Below, one piece after another: positions 43,418-52,412 of a stretch of DNA of 64,000 bases. Position 1 is the stretch's first letter, and every line of letters begins with the position of its first letter. The notes under the pieces were generated by a model, which saw only the letters and a list, made by a program, of their open reading frames with translations, was not told where the DNA came from and searched no databases. This DNA comes from Salininema proteolyticum (GTDB lineage: Bacteria > Actinomycetota > Actinomycetes > Mycobacteriales > Micromonosporaceae). The stretch spans positions 4,402,001-4,466,000 of the forward strand of contig NZ_JBHUNX010000001.1 of the NCBI RefSeq assembly GCF_042685645.1. The letters are read 5' to 3'. The translations under genes and the position numbers were made by a program.

Positions 43418-44413
43418 TCACCTCCCAGACGAGTTCGAAACGGTACGGGGTTGGATGGTGGCGAGGCCAGCGAGGGCCGCCACTGCGTACGACGATTGAA
43501 GTGGAACAACGCTGTTGCCAAGCAGACGGAAAGCCTCTCGGCGTGACAGGTCCGGAACGCGGGTGACGTGACCGGAGGGGAAGCCAAGCATCCATTCAAC
43601 AAACCGAGCCGACAGCCGTCGACCAGCCCGGCCCTCTGTGTCCGGTTCAGGGCAAGACCGTCCGATTACGTGTTCCCAGAGTCGGATGGCGGGCTCGTAA
43701 GGTCCAAGCCATCGAGCGCGGCGAGCACCGCGATACCCAGTGGGAGAACCCGACCGGCCCGTGAGGTCCTCGACTGCTGTGCGTCCAGCCAGGCTCGCGG
43801 ATTCGTGGTGTCGCCGGAGCCAGTCACCGGCGTGGGCAACAGCCGACGAGACGTCAGCTCCCCGGCGAGAGCCAAGGATGAAGACCCTGTCACGGTTATG
43901 GGGAGCGCCGATGTCGGCGGCGCGAACGCACATCCATTGCGCGTCATACCCCAAGTCGTCCAAGTCAGCGAGGACGATCCCGAACGCCGAGCCTCGCCCA
44001 TGGTGCTCTCCCACGTCCCCGTCTCGGGGTGTCGTTCCAGGGTGGGTTCCAGTCGCATTCAACAGCCTCCGGACGTTCTCAACGACAACAAAGGACGGGG
44101 ACAGCGCACGGATCGCGTGAGCGAACGAGGCCCACAAGCCCGAGCGTGTCCCGGGCCGGAGCCCGGCACCGGCGCCCAGCGAGGAGACGTCTTGGCAGGG
44201 GAATCCGCCCGTCAGGACGTCAACCGACTCGATACCGGTCCAGTCAACGTGGCGGACATCGGTATACAAGGGTGTCTTCGCTGGGAACCGGGAGGTGAGG
44301 ACAGCGCGGGCGGCGGGGTCGTTCTCCACGAACCACGCCACGGACGCCCCAAGGGCGGCCTCGACGCCAAGGTCGAGACCGCCCGTTCCCGAGAACAGTG
44401 AACCAATCCGCAT
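43418..44413 (-). CDS. DNA cytosine-5 methyltransferase (phage-encoded)
   Basis: A 331-residue C5 methyltransferase with all main motifs: SLFSGTGGLDLG (SAM), VLTGGFPCQDVS (catalytic Pro-Cys), VVVENVRRLL (E-N-V), APHNRDRVFI (Q-R-x-R-like) and LLGNSVVPLQ. The target-recognition region between motifs VIII and IX is short. It ends six bases before the small terminase start and probably protects phage DNA from host restriction; no cognate nuclease is adjacent except the HNH protein, which is packaging-type. ATG 44413 follows GGAGGTGGATC. Confidence 0.85.
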   Translation of the reverse strand: MRIGSLFSGTGGLDLGVEAALGASVAWFVENDPAARAVLTSRFPAKTPLYTDVRHVDWTGIESVDVLTGGFPCQDVSSLGAGAGLRPGTRSGLWASFAHAIRALSPSFVVVENVRRLLNATGTHPGTTPRDGDVGEHHGRGSAFGIVLADLDDLGYDAQWMCVRAADIGAPHNRDRVFILGSRRGADVSSAVAHAGDWLRRHHESASLAGRTAVEDLTGRSGSPTGYRGARRARWLGPYEPAIRLWEHVIGRSCPEPDTEGRAGRRLSARFVEWMLGFPSGHVTRVPDLSRREAFRLLGNSVVPLQSSYAVAALAGLATIQPRTVSNSSGR

Positions 44414-44486
44414 GATCCACCTCCAACATGGTCGTGCTTCTGATTCACCATCGCGGTTTGAGGGGTCAATATTCAGTTGTTCACCA

Positions 44487-44504
44487 GCACCCCTGCCGGG
44501 GTGC
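44487..44504 (-). terminator. Small hairpin between HNH and methyltransferase genes
   Basis: GCACCCC (44487-44493) and GGGGTGC (44498-44504) with a four-base loop, within a 284-base gap (44414-44697) that holds no gene I can support. Lying beside the terminase genes, the gap may contain the packaging site. Confidence 0.4.
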
Positions 44505-44697
44505 CTCGAGGGGTTCCGTATTCAGTTATGAGCACCCGCTGTCTGCAACCAGCGGGAGAAGTGGGGGCCGGTTCGCGGCGAGCGAGGGGCACCAAGGGGC
44601 GAGGGGTGCGGCGTCGCGAACCGGCCAGGCTCGGTAACCCGACAGGATCGGGGACGGGGGTTCAGAAACCGAGCCGAGAGGGGAAGTCGTGTGGGTC

Positions 44698-45036
44698 TTA
44701 GCTGATTCGGCCGGGGTGGGGATCGCTGCGGCGGAACCGGGCGGCGTGGGCGCGGCGGCGAGCCGCTGCCGCTCGTCCGCCTTCGGATCCGCTTTTGCGG
44801 GCGTGATGCCAACGGCAGACCGCGCGAAGGTTGTCGAGCGAGTGATCGTCTCCGGGTCGGATGTGGTCTACATCGGAGGCATGCCGGCCGCACGGGCGGC
44901 CGGCCACCGGTACCTGACAGCGGGATCCGTCACGAGCAAGTACGAGCGGGCGAACGACCGGCCGCCAGTTCGCCGGAAGGCGATCGCGGCGATTCGAAGT
45001 TTCCCAAGCTATGGCGATCACCTCCAGGCAACGCAA
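44698..45036 (-). CDS. HNH endonuclease next to the terminase genes
   Basis: A protein of about 107-112 residues with an HNH fold: VLARDGSRCQVPVAGRPCGR, SDVDHIRPGDDHSLDNLRAV and CRWHHARKSGSEGG, which give the Cys-Cys zinc pair and D-H ... N ... H-H motif. HNH proteins beside terminase are needed for packaging in cos-type phages. The start is unclear: TTG 45036 or GTG 45021, the latter lying inside GGAGGTG. Confidence 0.8.
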   Translation of the reverse strand: MRCLEVIAIAWETSNRRDRLPANWRPVVRPLVLARDGSRCQVPVAGRPCGRHASDVDHIRPGDDHSLDNLRAVCRWHHARKSGSEGGRAAAARRRAHAARFRRSDPHPGRIS

Positions 45037-45159
45037 CTGAGCGCCAACGGCGGCAGCGAAACAGGGCTAGATCAGGATGGCGACCGGAGACGGTCAACGA
45101 CAGCGGAGGATGGGGGAACGGTAGTGGAGCCGCGTTTTCTACTCCTACTTCCAGTATAA

Positions 45160-45748
45160 AACACGATGTCAAGTCTGGAATCGGTTGCAACGGAACGAAA
45201 AGTGTCGACCGTCATCGCATGAGCGATCACTAGGCTCCATCAGCGATCAAACCGGACATACCAGACTCGGAAAATAGTTTGAAACTTCCCACGAAGTGGG
45301 ACAACGAAGACGGCGAGCTCCCCAACGACAGGAAGACCAGGGGCCAGAACCGAACAAGACCGGAACGGCAGACAATAACGTTAACGCTCACGGCTATCCA
45401 ACACGTAACTCGTTCTCGTGCTCGGCGCCCTCACTGACCGCCCCATAGGGGGCGGTCGTTCGGCGCGTAGCTCCAGATCGCGTTCGTGTTCTACTCGCTA
45501 ACGCTCGATTATAAATCAGGATCGACGTCTGTCAAGTAATCGAGTTGTAGATCACATTAATTTGTAGGGCAAGGGTTCTCGAAAGCGAGATCGTGAACGC
45601 CGGTGTCGCCGCCCAATTGGGCGGCGACACCGCGCTGGCTCGCAGCTACCGCAGCGACGATTTGCTGGCGGATTCAGTCTTCGTCAACGTTCTCGTTGTC
45701 CTGTGCTGGAGTCTCTCCTCGTCGCTGCGGACCAGTACGATCATAACC
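45160..45748. other. Long non-coding gap beyond the phage terminase end
   Basis: No supported gene in about 590 bases. It holds hairpins, CCCAC/GTGGG near 45290 and GACCGCCCC (45436-45444) with GGGGCGGTC (45449-45457). A second AT-rich patch lies near 45510-45570. This may contain the cos site or the right phage end, since phage genes stop here and unrelated plus-strand genes begin. Confidence 0.4.
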
Positions 45749-46561
45749 ATGAGAAACCCCTTTCGCCCCAGCCGAAACGGTCGACCCGAAAGGCGCCCAG
45801 ACGAGATTCTGCCATGGTGGGCTCGCAGTCTATCCGTCGTCCTGGGCGTTGCTGCCGCGGTTGTGGGGTCCATCGGCGTCCTGACTTCGGACAACCAGGC
45901 CGGCACCGTCGCTATCGTTCTCGTTGGAGCAGTCCTCGTTCTAGTCGGCCTTCAGGGGACGCCGATCGCGGCGCTGCGAAGTGGCGAGCACGCAGTGGAC
46001 TTCGAGCGACAGTTGACGGCGAAAGTGGTTGAGGATGCTGAACGATCAGCAGCCGAAGACAGCCCAGAGGTCGCCGCAAAGTACATCACGAAAATCCAGC
46101 AGATTCTTCCCGATCACGAACGTCGCAGAGTCGACCCGTACCTTTGGGAGTCGCAACTTCGCCTGGCAATTCAGGATCTTGGTTACGAGGTGGAGACCAC
46201 GCCACACTCGATGTTCTCGGTCGGCCGTCTACTGCCGAATCTGATCATTTTCGATGCGAATGGCACGATGCTTTCCGTTCTCGCTAAGCATGCTGACGGT
46301 GGGAGCATCCCGAACACTTGGGTTTGGGGGAAGTCCCGGCGATGGCAAAGGACGTTTCCCCAGAGGCCCTTCGTCTTCATTACTTCCGAAGAGATCGCGA
46401 TGACGCGCACTCTTTCTGCAAGACTAGAGCAGGTTGATTCTCTCGTTGGATTGACACAATGGTTGCCGAATTCTACTTCGTCTTCGCTGTCGACGTTTCT
46501 TTCAAAATCATTTAAGAGGTCCCTTCGGATGATTCGGAAAGACCGGCAATCAGAAAGGTAG
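45749..46561 (+). CDS. Membrane-anchored protein of unknown function
   Basis: A 270-residue protein. Two hydrophobic helices at residues about 28-75 (SLSVVLGVAAAVVGSIGVL and TVAIVLVGAVLVLVGL) are followed by a cytoplasmic helix (QLTAKVVEDAERSAAEDSPE) and an alpha/beta domain (LWESQLRLAIQDLGYEVETT, LLPNLIIFDANGTMLSVLAK). The last part faintly resembles a nuclease-like core, but catalytic residues are not evident. The C-terminus is basic. ATG 45749 gives the first clear hydrophobic start. Confidence 0.5.
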   Translation: MRNPFRPSRNGRPERRPDEILPWWARSLSVVLGVAAAVVGSIGVLTSDNQAGTVAIVLVGAVLVLVGLQGTPIAALRSGEHAVDFERQLTAKVVEDAERSAAEDSPEVAAKYITKIQQILPDHERRRVDPYLWESQLRLAIQDLGYEVETTPHSMFSVGRLLPNLIIFDANGTMLSVLAKHADGGSIPNTWVWGKSRRWQRTFPQRPFVFITSEEIAMTRTLSARLEQVDSLVGLTQWLPNSTSSSLSTFLSKSFKRSLRMIRKDRQSER

Positions 46562-47177
46562 ACCTTGATCGGCTTAAAACCGTGGCAAAACCTGTTCTGC
46601 TAGCTACTGGCGGTGCATAAAAGAATCCCGCCGGGGTCATGCCCCCATGCGGGTCAGATCTGGGCTCTGATCAGGTGTTTCTTTGGGTTCTGATCTCCCC
46701 TGCCGCTGCCTCGCGGCGCCCTAAGGGGATCCCTATCTCTGTCCTAAGTGTACCTCCTGATTCTCCGATGATTCTGCTTAGCTTTTTTGAAGCTGATTCG
46801 ATTGTAGCGCATCAAATCTGATCCCGCAAGGCCCATCTCGAATTGTCTTTTGATCTGCGGCAACGGAACTATTTCAAATTTTTTCGCTCGAGTCTTGACA
46901 CTCCCTGAATTGCTCGACATTGTGGATATAGAAGCCGAGGGCGACACAGTCACCCAGAGCTCAAGGGACGCAAGGCGAACCGAACCGACTAGGACGGGTG
47001 ACCGGCCGGGGTGAGGGGAGACGAACCGACCCGTGTTGTTTGAGAACAGAACAGAGTGAGTGAAGCCAAGGGAGCTTGGACCGCCGGCCTTCGGGCAGGC
47101 GGACGCGGACAGGGGCCGCGTGTAGCAGCACGCGACCCCTAGCGATCCGGGCTCCCCCAAACGGGAAGGATCCCAAG
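46562..47177 (+). other. Non-coding leader region with a promoter
   Basis: About 615 bases without a credible gene. TTGACA (46895-46900), a 17-base spacer and CATTGT (46918-46923) form a candidate rightward promoter about 255 bases before the next gene. The long leader and the GC-rich patches (47030-47150) suggest RNA structure. Confidence 0.4.
46895..46923 (+). promoter_or_regulatory. Candidate promoter of the 47-51 kb gene block
   Basis: Perfect TTGACA at 46895-46900 with CATTGT at 46918-46923 after 17 bases. Confidence 0.45.
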
Positions 47178-47888
47178 ATGAATCAATCCACCATGGTACC
47201 GGTTATCGATGTCGTCCGCGAGCTGGGCGACGAGGCCCACTTGTGGGGGCCGCAGTACCTCGGATCGTGGTCGTGCGGGTACCTCAGTACACGCGCGATC
47301 GAAAAGCTGTTGGAGGCGCTCGACGGTGAGAACGCCGGCGAGGTCGACTTGTTGGATTACTCGTTGCTGGTGCACTCGTGGGGCGATGGCGTCCCGCAGG
47401 GTGCGGCGGAGCGGGCGAATGCTCGCTGGGTCGCGGACAAGTTCGGTGATTATGTCGCCTTGAGCGACGACCGTGAGGGGGACCTCCGGGTGAACTTGAC
47501 CAGGTCGATACCGGTCGAGCTCGCCGAGGTCATCACCAGCGGGTCTGACTACCCGCTACACGATGACGAGTATCTATCGCGTCTCGAGGACGAGACTCGG
47601 CGTGAGTGCTGGGAGGAGTTCGGACGTGAGGCGTTTAGGACGTTGATTCTCTCAGAGTTCGGGAAGATTCCCGAGTCTAGCGATCGGCTTTACCTGGACG
47701 ACGTTCTAGAGGTTTTCGACGCTATGGACGTCCTCGAGGTGAGCCTAGACAAGTGGTTTGACCTGCACTCAAAGCATGTTGAGTGTTATTGGATTCAGGA
47801 GGGCGCTTCTTCGGGAGCTTGGCATGGTCTCGAGGCGGTCGCGGCGCGTGTAGCGCGCATGGTTGCTGAGGTTGACGCCTTGCCGTAA
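47178..47888 (+). CDS. Uncharacterised acidic protein, first of a rightward block
   Basis: A 236-residue acidic protein with no domain I recognise (LWGPQYLGSWSCGYLSTRAI, EVDLLDYSLLVHSWGDGVPQ). ATG 47178 follows GGAAGGATCCC. It is expressed with four or five similar orphan genes, each separated by a hairpin. Confidence 0.55.
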   Translation: MNQSTMVPVIDVVRELGDEAHLWGPQYLGSWSCGYLSTRAIEKLLEALDGENAGEVDLLDYSLLVHSWGDGVPQGAAERANARWVADKFGDYVALSDDREGDLRVNLTRSIPVELAEVITSGSDYPLHDDEYLSRLEDETRRECWEEFGREAFRTLILSEFGKIPESSDRLYLDDVLEVFDAMDVLEVSLDKWFDLHSKHVECYWIQEGASSGAWHGLEAVAARVARMVAEVDALP

Positions 47889-47897
47889 GGGTTGGGC

Positions 47898-47919
47898 GGG
47901 GCGGCCAGTCGGCCGCCCC
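47898..47919 (+). terminator. Hairpin following the 236-residue gene
   Basis: GGGGCGGCC (47898-47906) and GGCCGCCCC (47911-47919), loop AGTC. Confidence 0.6.
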
Positions 47920-48055
47920 GGTCGCCTTCGTTCGTGTGAGCTTGAGTGAGTCGGCCTCGCCGGCGCGCTCGTGCTTCCGCGAGCTGCGGAGGTGGTCGCG
48001 GAGAGGGTTGGAGCCTCCCCGCGACCTGCACAAATACCCACGAAAGGTTTTTATT

Positions 48056-48472
48056 GTGCAAGACCCAACGATACCCGAGTGTCCGCAGGAGCTCCCCGAA
48101 GAGATCTATTGGGCCGACGTTCCCGAGTTCGCTGAGGGTGAGCCGCGTGTCCGGATCGCTGTATCCGCTTTTGGTGGCGGGACGGTCGGTAAGGCCTACG
48201 CCGGTCAGACCTGGGCGTATGCGGTCCTGATCGATACGGACAAGTCTCCCGAGTGGGTCATCACTGGCGATGACTTGCGGTCTGGCGCGATGCCGGCGAC
48301 GCATGAGGAGATGGTGCGGACGCTCGCGACCTTCCTGAGCGCCGATGGCGAGCATGTCGCCGGCGGCGCTTGTGAGGGTGAGTGTTCGGAGCGGATCTGT
48401 AACCAGTACGACGAGCCGCAACGCGAGTTCCTCGAGGCGAACCGGGAACGGTTCGCCCTGTTCTCCGCCTAG
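48056..48472 (+). CDS. Uncharacterised small protein with a Cys-rich segment
   Basis: A 138-residue acidic protein. GTG 48056 follows GAAAGG. The C-terminal part holds GGACEGECSERICNQYDEPQ, with three cysteines that could bind metal; the N-terminal part is beta-rich (RVRIAVSAFGGGTVGKAYAG, TWAYAVLIDTDKSPEWVITG). Family unknown. Confidence 0.5.
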   Translation: MQDPTIPECPQELPEEIYWADVPEFAEGEPRVRIAVSAFGGGTVGKAYAGQTWAYAVLIDTDKSPEWVITGDDLRSGAMPATHEEMVRTLATFLSADGEHVAGGACEGECSERICNQYDEPQREFLEANRERFALFSA

Positions 48473-48585
48473 CCGTGTGGGGTTGACTGGTCCGCCCGCG
48501 TAAGCGGGTGGGCTGGTCGTGCCTACATGGCAGCGGCCCGGGCGTGTTGCCGGGGCCGTTCTCGGAGATCTGAGGAGGTCCCAGA

Positions 48586-49065
48586 GTGGACAACGTTTTC
48601 ACTGTTAATCAGACCCCGGACGGGGTTCACATTGCGATGGATCTGAACGCCTATTGGGAGGCGGTCGAACGTGCCCGTCGGGTATCGGTGATGTCGCTGC
48701 GGTCGGAGTGCTCGGCGCTCTGGTACTGGTGCGACACTCCGCCAGCCGCGTTCGTGATCGAAGACGGGCAGTTTCGCCCGAAGCATGTCTATAGCGGGTT
48801 TGTGTGGCTCGCGGTTCCCGGTTCGTTGGTGGACGACGAGACCGGGCCGGAACCGGCTGACGTTGTGGAGCGGTTCGAGTCGCTACGTGACGTCTGGACG
48901 GAGAACGGTGGTCCTGCCGTGCAGTTCTCTACGGGTCCTGACGCGGCCGGCCTGTTCGTCAACGCGAACGCTGACGTTCCGGCCCGCTGGGCGGCACATT
49001 GGCGTGAGCTCCACGCGGAGCACTGCGGCTGTGCCGCCGCGGGTGACGTGGGGGTGACGTCGTGA
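48586..49065 (+). CDS. Uncharacterised protein of the rightward block
   Basis: A 159-residue protein starting GTG 48586 behind GAGGAGG. Its opening (FTVNQTPDGVHIAMDLNAYW) and Trp-rich body (CSALWYWCDTPPAAFVIEDG, YSGFVWLAVPGSLVDDETGP) match no family I know. It ends in EHCGCAAAG. The next gene overlaps by four bases. Confidence 0.5.
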   Translation: MDNVFTVNQTPDGVHIAMDLNAYWEAVERARRVSVMSLRSECSALWYWCDTPPAAFVIEDGQFRPKHVYSGFVWLAVPGSLVDDETGPEPADVVERFESLRDVWTENGGPAVQFSTGPDAAGLFVNANADVPARWAAHWRELHAEHCGCAAAGDVGVTS

Positions 49066-49436
49066 CTGGTGACGTACAGGCTGACGTGCTCGCTGATGTT
49101 CGTGAAGGCGCACACGGTGACCATGGTTGGCTCGCCGCGGCCGCCGTGCTGGATTGCCCAGCCGGGCGCCGCTGGTTCGCTGATGACGCGCTCGAGCGGT
49201 GGGCGAGCTTGGACCCGAAAACGGGTCTATGGCGTGCCGACTGGAGCAAGGCGGCGCGGGTGGCTGGTTCGCTGCCGGTGTCGTCGGGTGAGCGTGCGGT
49301 CATGCGGACCGCGGCCGCGTTGGCGCGGTCGAAGCCGGTAGATCCATGGTGGCTGCGGTCCCTTGACCTGGCCACGTCGTCCGCGGTCGTGGCCGGCGTG
49401 GCGATCCTGACCGGGATTGCTACGGCGAATAACTGA
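49062..49436 (+). CDS. Uncharacterised protein with a C-terminal membrane segment
   Basis: A 124-residue protein. GTG 49062 overlaps the preceding stop (GTGA). The first 95 residues are soluble and helical (RRWFADDALERWASLDPKTG); the last 25 (SSAVVAGVAILTGIATANN) form one hydrophobic helix at the very C-terminus, so it could be tail-anchored. Function unknown. Confidence 0.5.
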   Translation: MTGDVQADVLADVREGAHGDHGWLAAAAVLDCPAGRRWFADDALERWASLDPKTGLWRADWSKAARVAGSLPVSSGERAVMRTAAALARSKPVDPWWLRSLDLATSSAVVAGVAILTGIATANN

Positions 49437-49446
49437 ATAGTCCGAG

Positions 49447-49478
49447 GGTGTCGGGCGGGGTGCCACCCGCCCGACACC
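49447..49478 (+). terminator. Strong hairpin after the tail-anchored protein gene
   Basis: GGTGTCGGGCGGG (49447-49459) and CCCGCCCGACACC (49466-49478), a perfect 13-base stem. Confidence 0.7.
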
Positions 49479-49529
49479 GGAAAACCAAATCTGAACAACA
49501 ACGAAATTTGCAGAATTGGCAGGTTGATT

Positions 49530-49967
49530 ATGCCAGATCATGAGGTGATTACCTCGCCGCGTTGGCTCTGGGAGGTCCCGAGCCACGGCGGCGACAAGGT
49601 CCCGATTCAGATCGGGGTGCGTGCGATGCGCCCCCGGCAAGTCGAGTACCGCCACGATGTTGCGCCCGCGGGTGGCGCGTGGTGGTGGGTGACCGTCTTT
49701 CAGGACGGGACAGGGCTCCGGGTCGCTAACGACCATATGACTGAACCGGTGTCGGCCGAAGGCGTCGCCGCGCTCCACCTGAACCGATACGCGAACATCG
49801 CGAAGGCTTACGAACAGGGCGGCGAGGCGCTCAAGTGGGCGCGTAAAGCCGTCTCTCCGGCCATGTTCGAGTTCTGTGTATCGCACGCGCTGCGGTTGAT
49901 CGCTGCGGCGGACGGTCCCGGCCTCGAGGGACCCCGGACGGTCAAGTTCCTCAACGACCCGGCTTAG
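49530..49967 (+). CDS. Uncharacterised protein of the rightward block
   Basis: A 145-residue protein (MPDHEVITSPRWLWEVPSHG). The body has Trp-rich beta strands (GAWWWVTVFQDGTGLRVAND) and a helical C-terminus (AKAYEQGGEALKWARKAVSP). No family recognised. The style is close to the other orphan genes in this block, all of which may come from an actinobacterial plasmid or large phage. Confidence 0.5.
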   Translation: MPDHEVITSPRWLWEVPSHGGDKVPIQIGVRAMRPRQVEYRHDVAPAGGAWWWVTVFQDGTGLRVANDHMTEPVSAEGVAALHLNRYANIAKAYEQGGEALKWARKAVSPAMFEFCVSHALRLIAAADGPGLEGPRTVKFLNDPA

Positions 49968-49979
49968 TCGGGCCCCAGC

Positions 49980-50001
49980 GGGGCGGACAAGGGTCCGCCC
50001 C
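49980..50001 (+). terminator. Hairpin before the ArdC-like gene
   Basis: GGGGCGGAC (49980-49988) and GTCCGCCCC (49993-50001), four-base loop. Confidence 0.6.
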
Positions 50002-50049
50002 GCCCTATTACATCAATTCATGCGCATCACTGATAGCAAGGATATCGAT

Positions 50050-51021
50050 ATGGCTACTGCAACCAAGCCCCGTAAGTACTCCGTTGCGAAGACCCGCCCA
50101 GCCGGCGGGAAGACGAAGAAGGCGCGTAAGCCATCGTGGAAGGAGGACATAGCCCGTCTGGACGCGATCATCGAGAACGAAGCGACTTCCGAGGGCGAGC
50201 GAGAGAACGCCAAGGCCCAACGTGCGCGGTTGGTGCAGAAAATCGAGGATTGGAAGAACGAAAAGCGCGCCAAGGAAACCGAGGTGCAAGACCAGGTATC
50301 CGAGTTCCTCAACTCCGATGATGCCTGGTCAACCGTGGTGGACATGGTCACCGAATGCGGCGACCTTCGCCGGTTCTCCCTGGGCAACCTCTCCATGATC
50401 CTTGGACAGGCCGAGGCCCGCGGCACGAAGCCGCGCGCGCTTTACACGTTCAAACAGTGGGCGGCGTTGGGGCGGCGAGTGGTCAAGGGCTCGAAGGCCT
50501 ACGCGCTGACGATGCCGGTTATCGAAACGGTCACCGTGACCGACTTGAAGACTGGTGAGACCTCCGAGCAGGAACGGCGGTCGTTCCGCATCGTCCCGAA
50601 GTGGTTCGACATCGCGGACACTGAGCCGGTGGGCAAGGCTAAGAATGAAAAGGACGGTGGGAAGCGGGAGCCGTTGGCGCTGCCGGCCTCACCCCTGGAC
50701 ACCCTCATTTCCTACATCGACCGCGCCGGCTGGACGGTCGACCGTGCGCCGGCCGAGGAAATCGGAGACGTCACCACGGTTGACGAGGCCGTCGAAACAG
50801 TGACCGTCGCGAACGATATCGACTCGACCAATGACCGCTATGAGGTGCTACTAGGCATGCTGTCGGCACTTGCTACGCGGCTCGCGGCCCAGTCGTGGGA
50901 ACGGATGCGGGCGGCACGAGCCGAGCTCGACGACGCCAAGGAGAAGAAAGCAACCGGCGAGGCGCCGACGGAGTCGAAGCCGCAACCGACCCTGTTCGAC
51001 ATGTCCGCGGTCTGGGGATAG
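50050..51021 (+). CDS. ArdC-like single-stranded DNA-binding/antirestriction-type protein
   Basis: A 323-residue protein. A basic N-terminus (residues 1-35) leads into a coiled coil, then the ArdC N-terminal domain: FSLGNLSMILGQAEARGTKP, ALYTFKQWAALGRRVVKGSK, AYALTMPV. The second half has a Thr/Val/Glu-rich beta region, then a helical end. The metalloprotease domain of full ArdC is absent. ArdC N-domains bind ssDNA and protect incoming plasmid DNA from restriction; they are common on conjugative elements and some phages, which supports a mobile element here. ATG 50050 follows AAGGA. Confidence 0.7.
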   Translation: MATATKPRKYSVAKTRPAGGKTKKARKPSWKEDIARLDAIIENEATSEGERENAKAQRARLVQKIEDWKNEKRAKETEVQDQVSEFLNSDDAWSTVVDMVTECGDLRRFSLGNLSMILGQAEARGTKPRALYTFKQWAALGRRVVKGSKAYALTMPVIETVTVTDLKTGETSEQERRSFRIVPKWFDIADTEPVGKAKNEKDGGKREPLALPASPLDTLISYIDRAGWTVDRAPAEEIGDVTTVDEAVETVTVANDIDSTNDRYEVLLGMLSALATRLAAQSWERMRAARAELDDAKEKKATGEAPTESKPQPTLFDMSAVWG

Positions 51022-51039
51022 AACCCTAGGCCCGTTGAT

Positions 51040-51069
51040 GGTGGGGGAAGGCGGCCACCCTCCCCCACC
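51040..51069 (+). terminator. Hairpin after the ArdC-like gene
   Basis: GGTGGGGGA (51040-51048) and TCCCCCACC (51061-51069). Confidence 0.55.
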
Positions 51070-51117
51070 CATTTCCCAAACCAGCTAAGCAAGTTGATCA
51101 GGAAGGATCACCGTACC

Positions 51118-51789
51118 ATGACCAGCACAAACCCCACCAAGTCCGGAAGGGTCGTGCATCCCGATTACGGCGCGTTCTCGTTCGCCTGGACGGACTTCCC
51201 CGAACGGGAGCGGACGGTCTATGAGATCCGCGGGCCGCGCGTGTCCGGTCCGGTGACAGTCGAGTTCAAACCGACCGCCTGGAATGACTCAGAGATCAGC
51301 CCAGACGTGGGAGAACTCGTGTTCACGCTAGGTCGGCTGCGTGCGGAGTTCACGACCGACCCGGCCAATCTCTACCCGAGGCCGGTAGACCTGGCCGGAC
51401 AGCTCTACGTCAACGGGGCCGAACTCCCGTCTCGGGACTCGGTCGCGTTGGAGAAGCTGCAAGGCGCCTATCGGCTCGGAACCTATGAGGCGCTGTATGG
51501 TGACGTGCCGGTGAAGACACGAAGGAAGGTTGCCGCGGTGTTCGAGTTCCTCGGCCGGCACTGGCTCACTCGAACCGAGATCACCGGGCCGATGCGGGCC
51601 GCGCGGGCGTGCCGGGCGATCCGGTCACGCCAACGGGAACGGCGCTGGGAGATCGAACGTATCCGCCGGCAACTGCGAGAACAGCTCTGCGTGATCGTGG
51701 AGCGGCAAGAGGAGATCGCCGAAATGGAACTCCAACGAGCCCGGTTCGCCGAACTCGCCGGTCTTGATCTCGATCAGGAGGGTCTCTAG
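51118..51789 (+). CDS. Uncharacterised protein with a long C-terminal coiled coil
   Basis: A 223-residue protein. Residues 1-150 are a globular beta-rich domain (HPDYGAFSFAWTDFPERERT, VELVF-like GELVFTLGRLRAEFTTDPAN). Residues about 160-215 are a strongly charged helix (RQRERRWEIERIRRQLREQL, ERQEEIAEMELQRARFAEL), a likely coiled coil. ATG 51118 follows GGAAGGATCACCGTACC. It ends the first rightward block; the cargo island begins in the opposite direction after it. Confidence 0.55.
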   Translation: MTSTNPTKSGRVVHPDYGAFSFAWTDFPERERTVYEIRGPRVSGPVTVEFKPTAWNDSEISPDVGELVFTLGRLRAEFTTDPANLYPRPVDLAGQLYVNGAELPSRDSVALEKLQGAYRLGTYEALYGDVPVKTRRKVAAVFEFLGRHWLTRTEITGPMRAARACRAIRSRQRERRWEIERIRRQLREQLCVIVERQEEIAEMELQRARFAELAGLDLDQEGL

Positions 51790-51826
51790 TCGACTAGGTT
51801 GAGGCCACGAGCGAGTTCGCATCTCA

Positions 51827-52129
51827 TCAGGTCTCCAGGTGGGTGCGGATCTTCGTGGCGGACTCGCGGGCGTTCACCACGGCGACCGTCAGCGGCGAGT
51901 ACAGGACCCGCTCGGACAGGTGCAGGGCGGCATTCGCCTCGTTCTGCTTCGTCAGGTGCTCCTCGGCGGCGGCAAGGGCGGCCTCGACCTTGGCAAGTTC
52001 GCGGAGGACGTCGGCACTATCGGGCGCAGCCTTGCGGGCGGCGTGGTGGTTGATCGCGCCCTGGATCTCGCGGCGGTGCTGCTCGGGGTCGGTGTTGTCG
52101 TCGAGCCAGTGGGACTGTTCGGTGGTCAT
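51827..52129 (-). CDS. Small helical protein at the right edge of the cargo island
   Basis: A 100-residue protein made almost entirely of helix (DVLRELAKVEAALAAAEEHL, TAVVNARESATKIRT-like end). It overlaps the stop of the next upstream gene by four bases, so the pair is co-translated. Function unknown. Confidence 0.5.
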   Translation of the reverse strand: MTTEQSHWLDDNTDPEQHRREIQGAINHHAARKAAPDSADVLRELAKVEAALAAAEEHLTKQNEANAALHLSERVLYSPLTVAVVNARESATKIRTHLET

Positions 52130-52344
52130 CGGGGCTCCTCAAAGGTGGGACGGGCGACACTGCGCAGCTTCTCGGCTGCCATCTCGATGGCGCCCATGTG
52201 GTCATCGGTGAACGAGCGGAGTCGCTCGGAGTTGGTGATGAGGTCGGCGGCCTCCTCGAACACGAAGGGGCGCGCCACCGAGACGATGTGCCGCCCGCGG
52301 GCGTCGCATTCGGTGCAGGGCTCGCCGGGCTCGTGGAACGGCAA
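52126..52344 (-). CDS. Small protein with a C-x-x-C motif
   Basis: A 72-residue protein. GEPCTECDARGRHI near the N-terminus gives one C-x-x-C pair, and a helix follows (AADLITNSERLRSFTDDHMG). It is coupled to the downstream 100-residue gene. Function unknown. Confidence 0.45.
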   Translation of the reverse strand: MPFHEPGEPCTECDARGRHIVSVARPFVFEEAADLITNSERLRSFTDDHMGAIEMAAEKLRSVARPTFEEPR

Positions 52345-52412
52345 GTGGAAATCGCGGATCTAAAACGCCGGCGCACCCAGCTCGCTGAGTGAGCCGGCCT
52401 CGATCTCGGGAC

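Noticed and set aside
44689..45159. Plus-strand frame opposite the HNH gene
   Set aside because: Antisense to the HNH motif-bearing frame and without a ribosome site.
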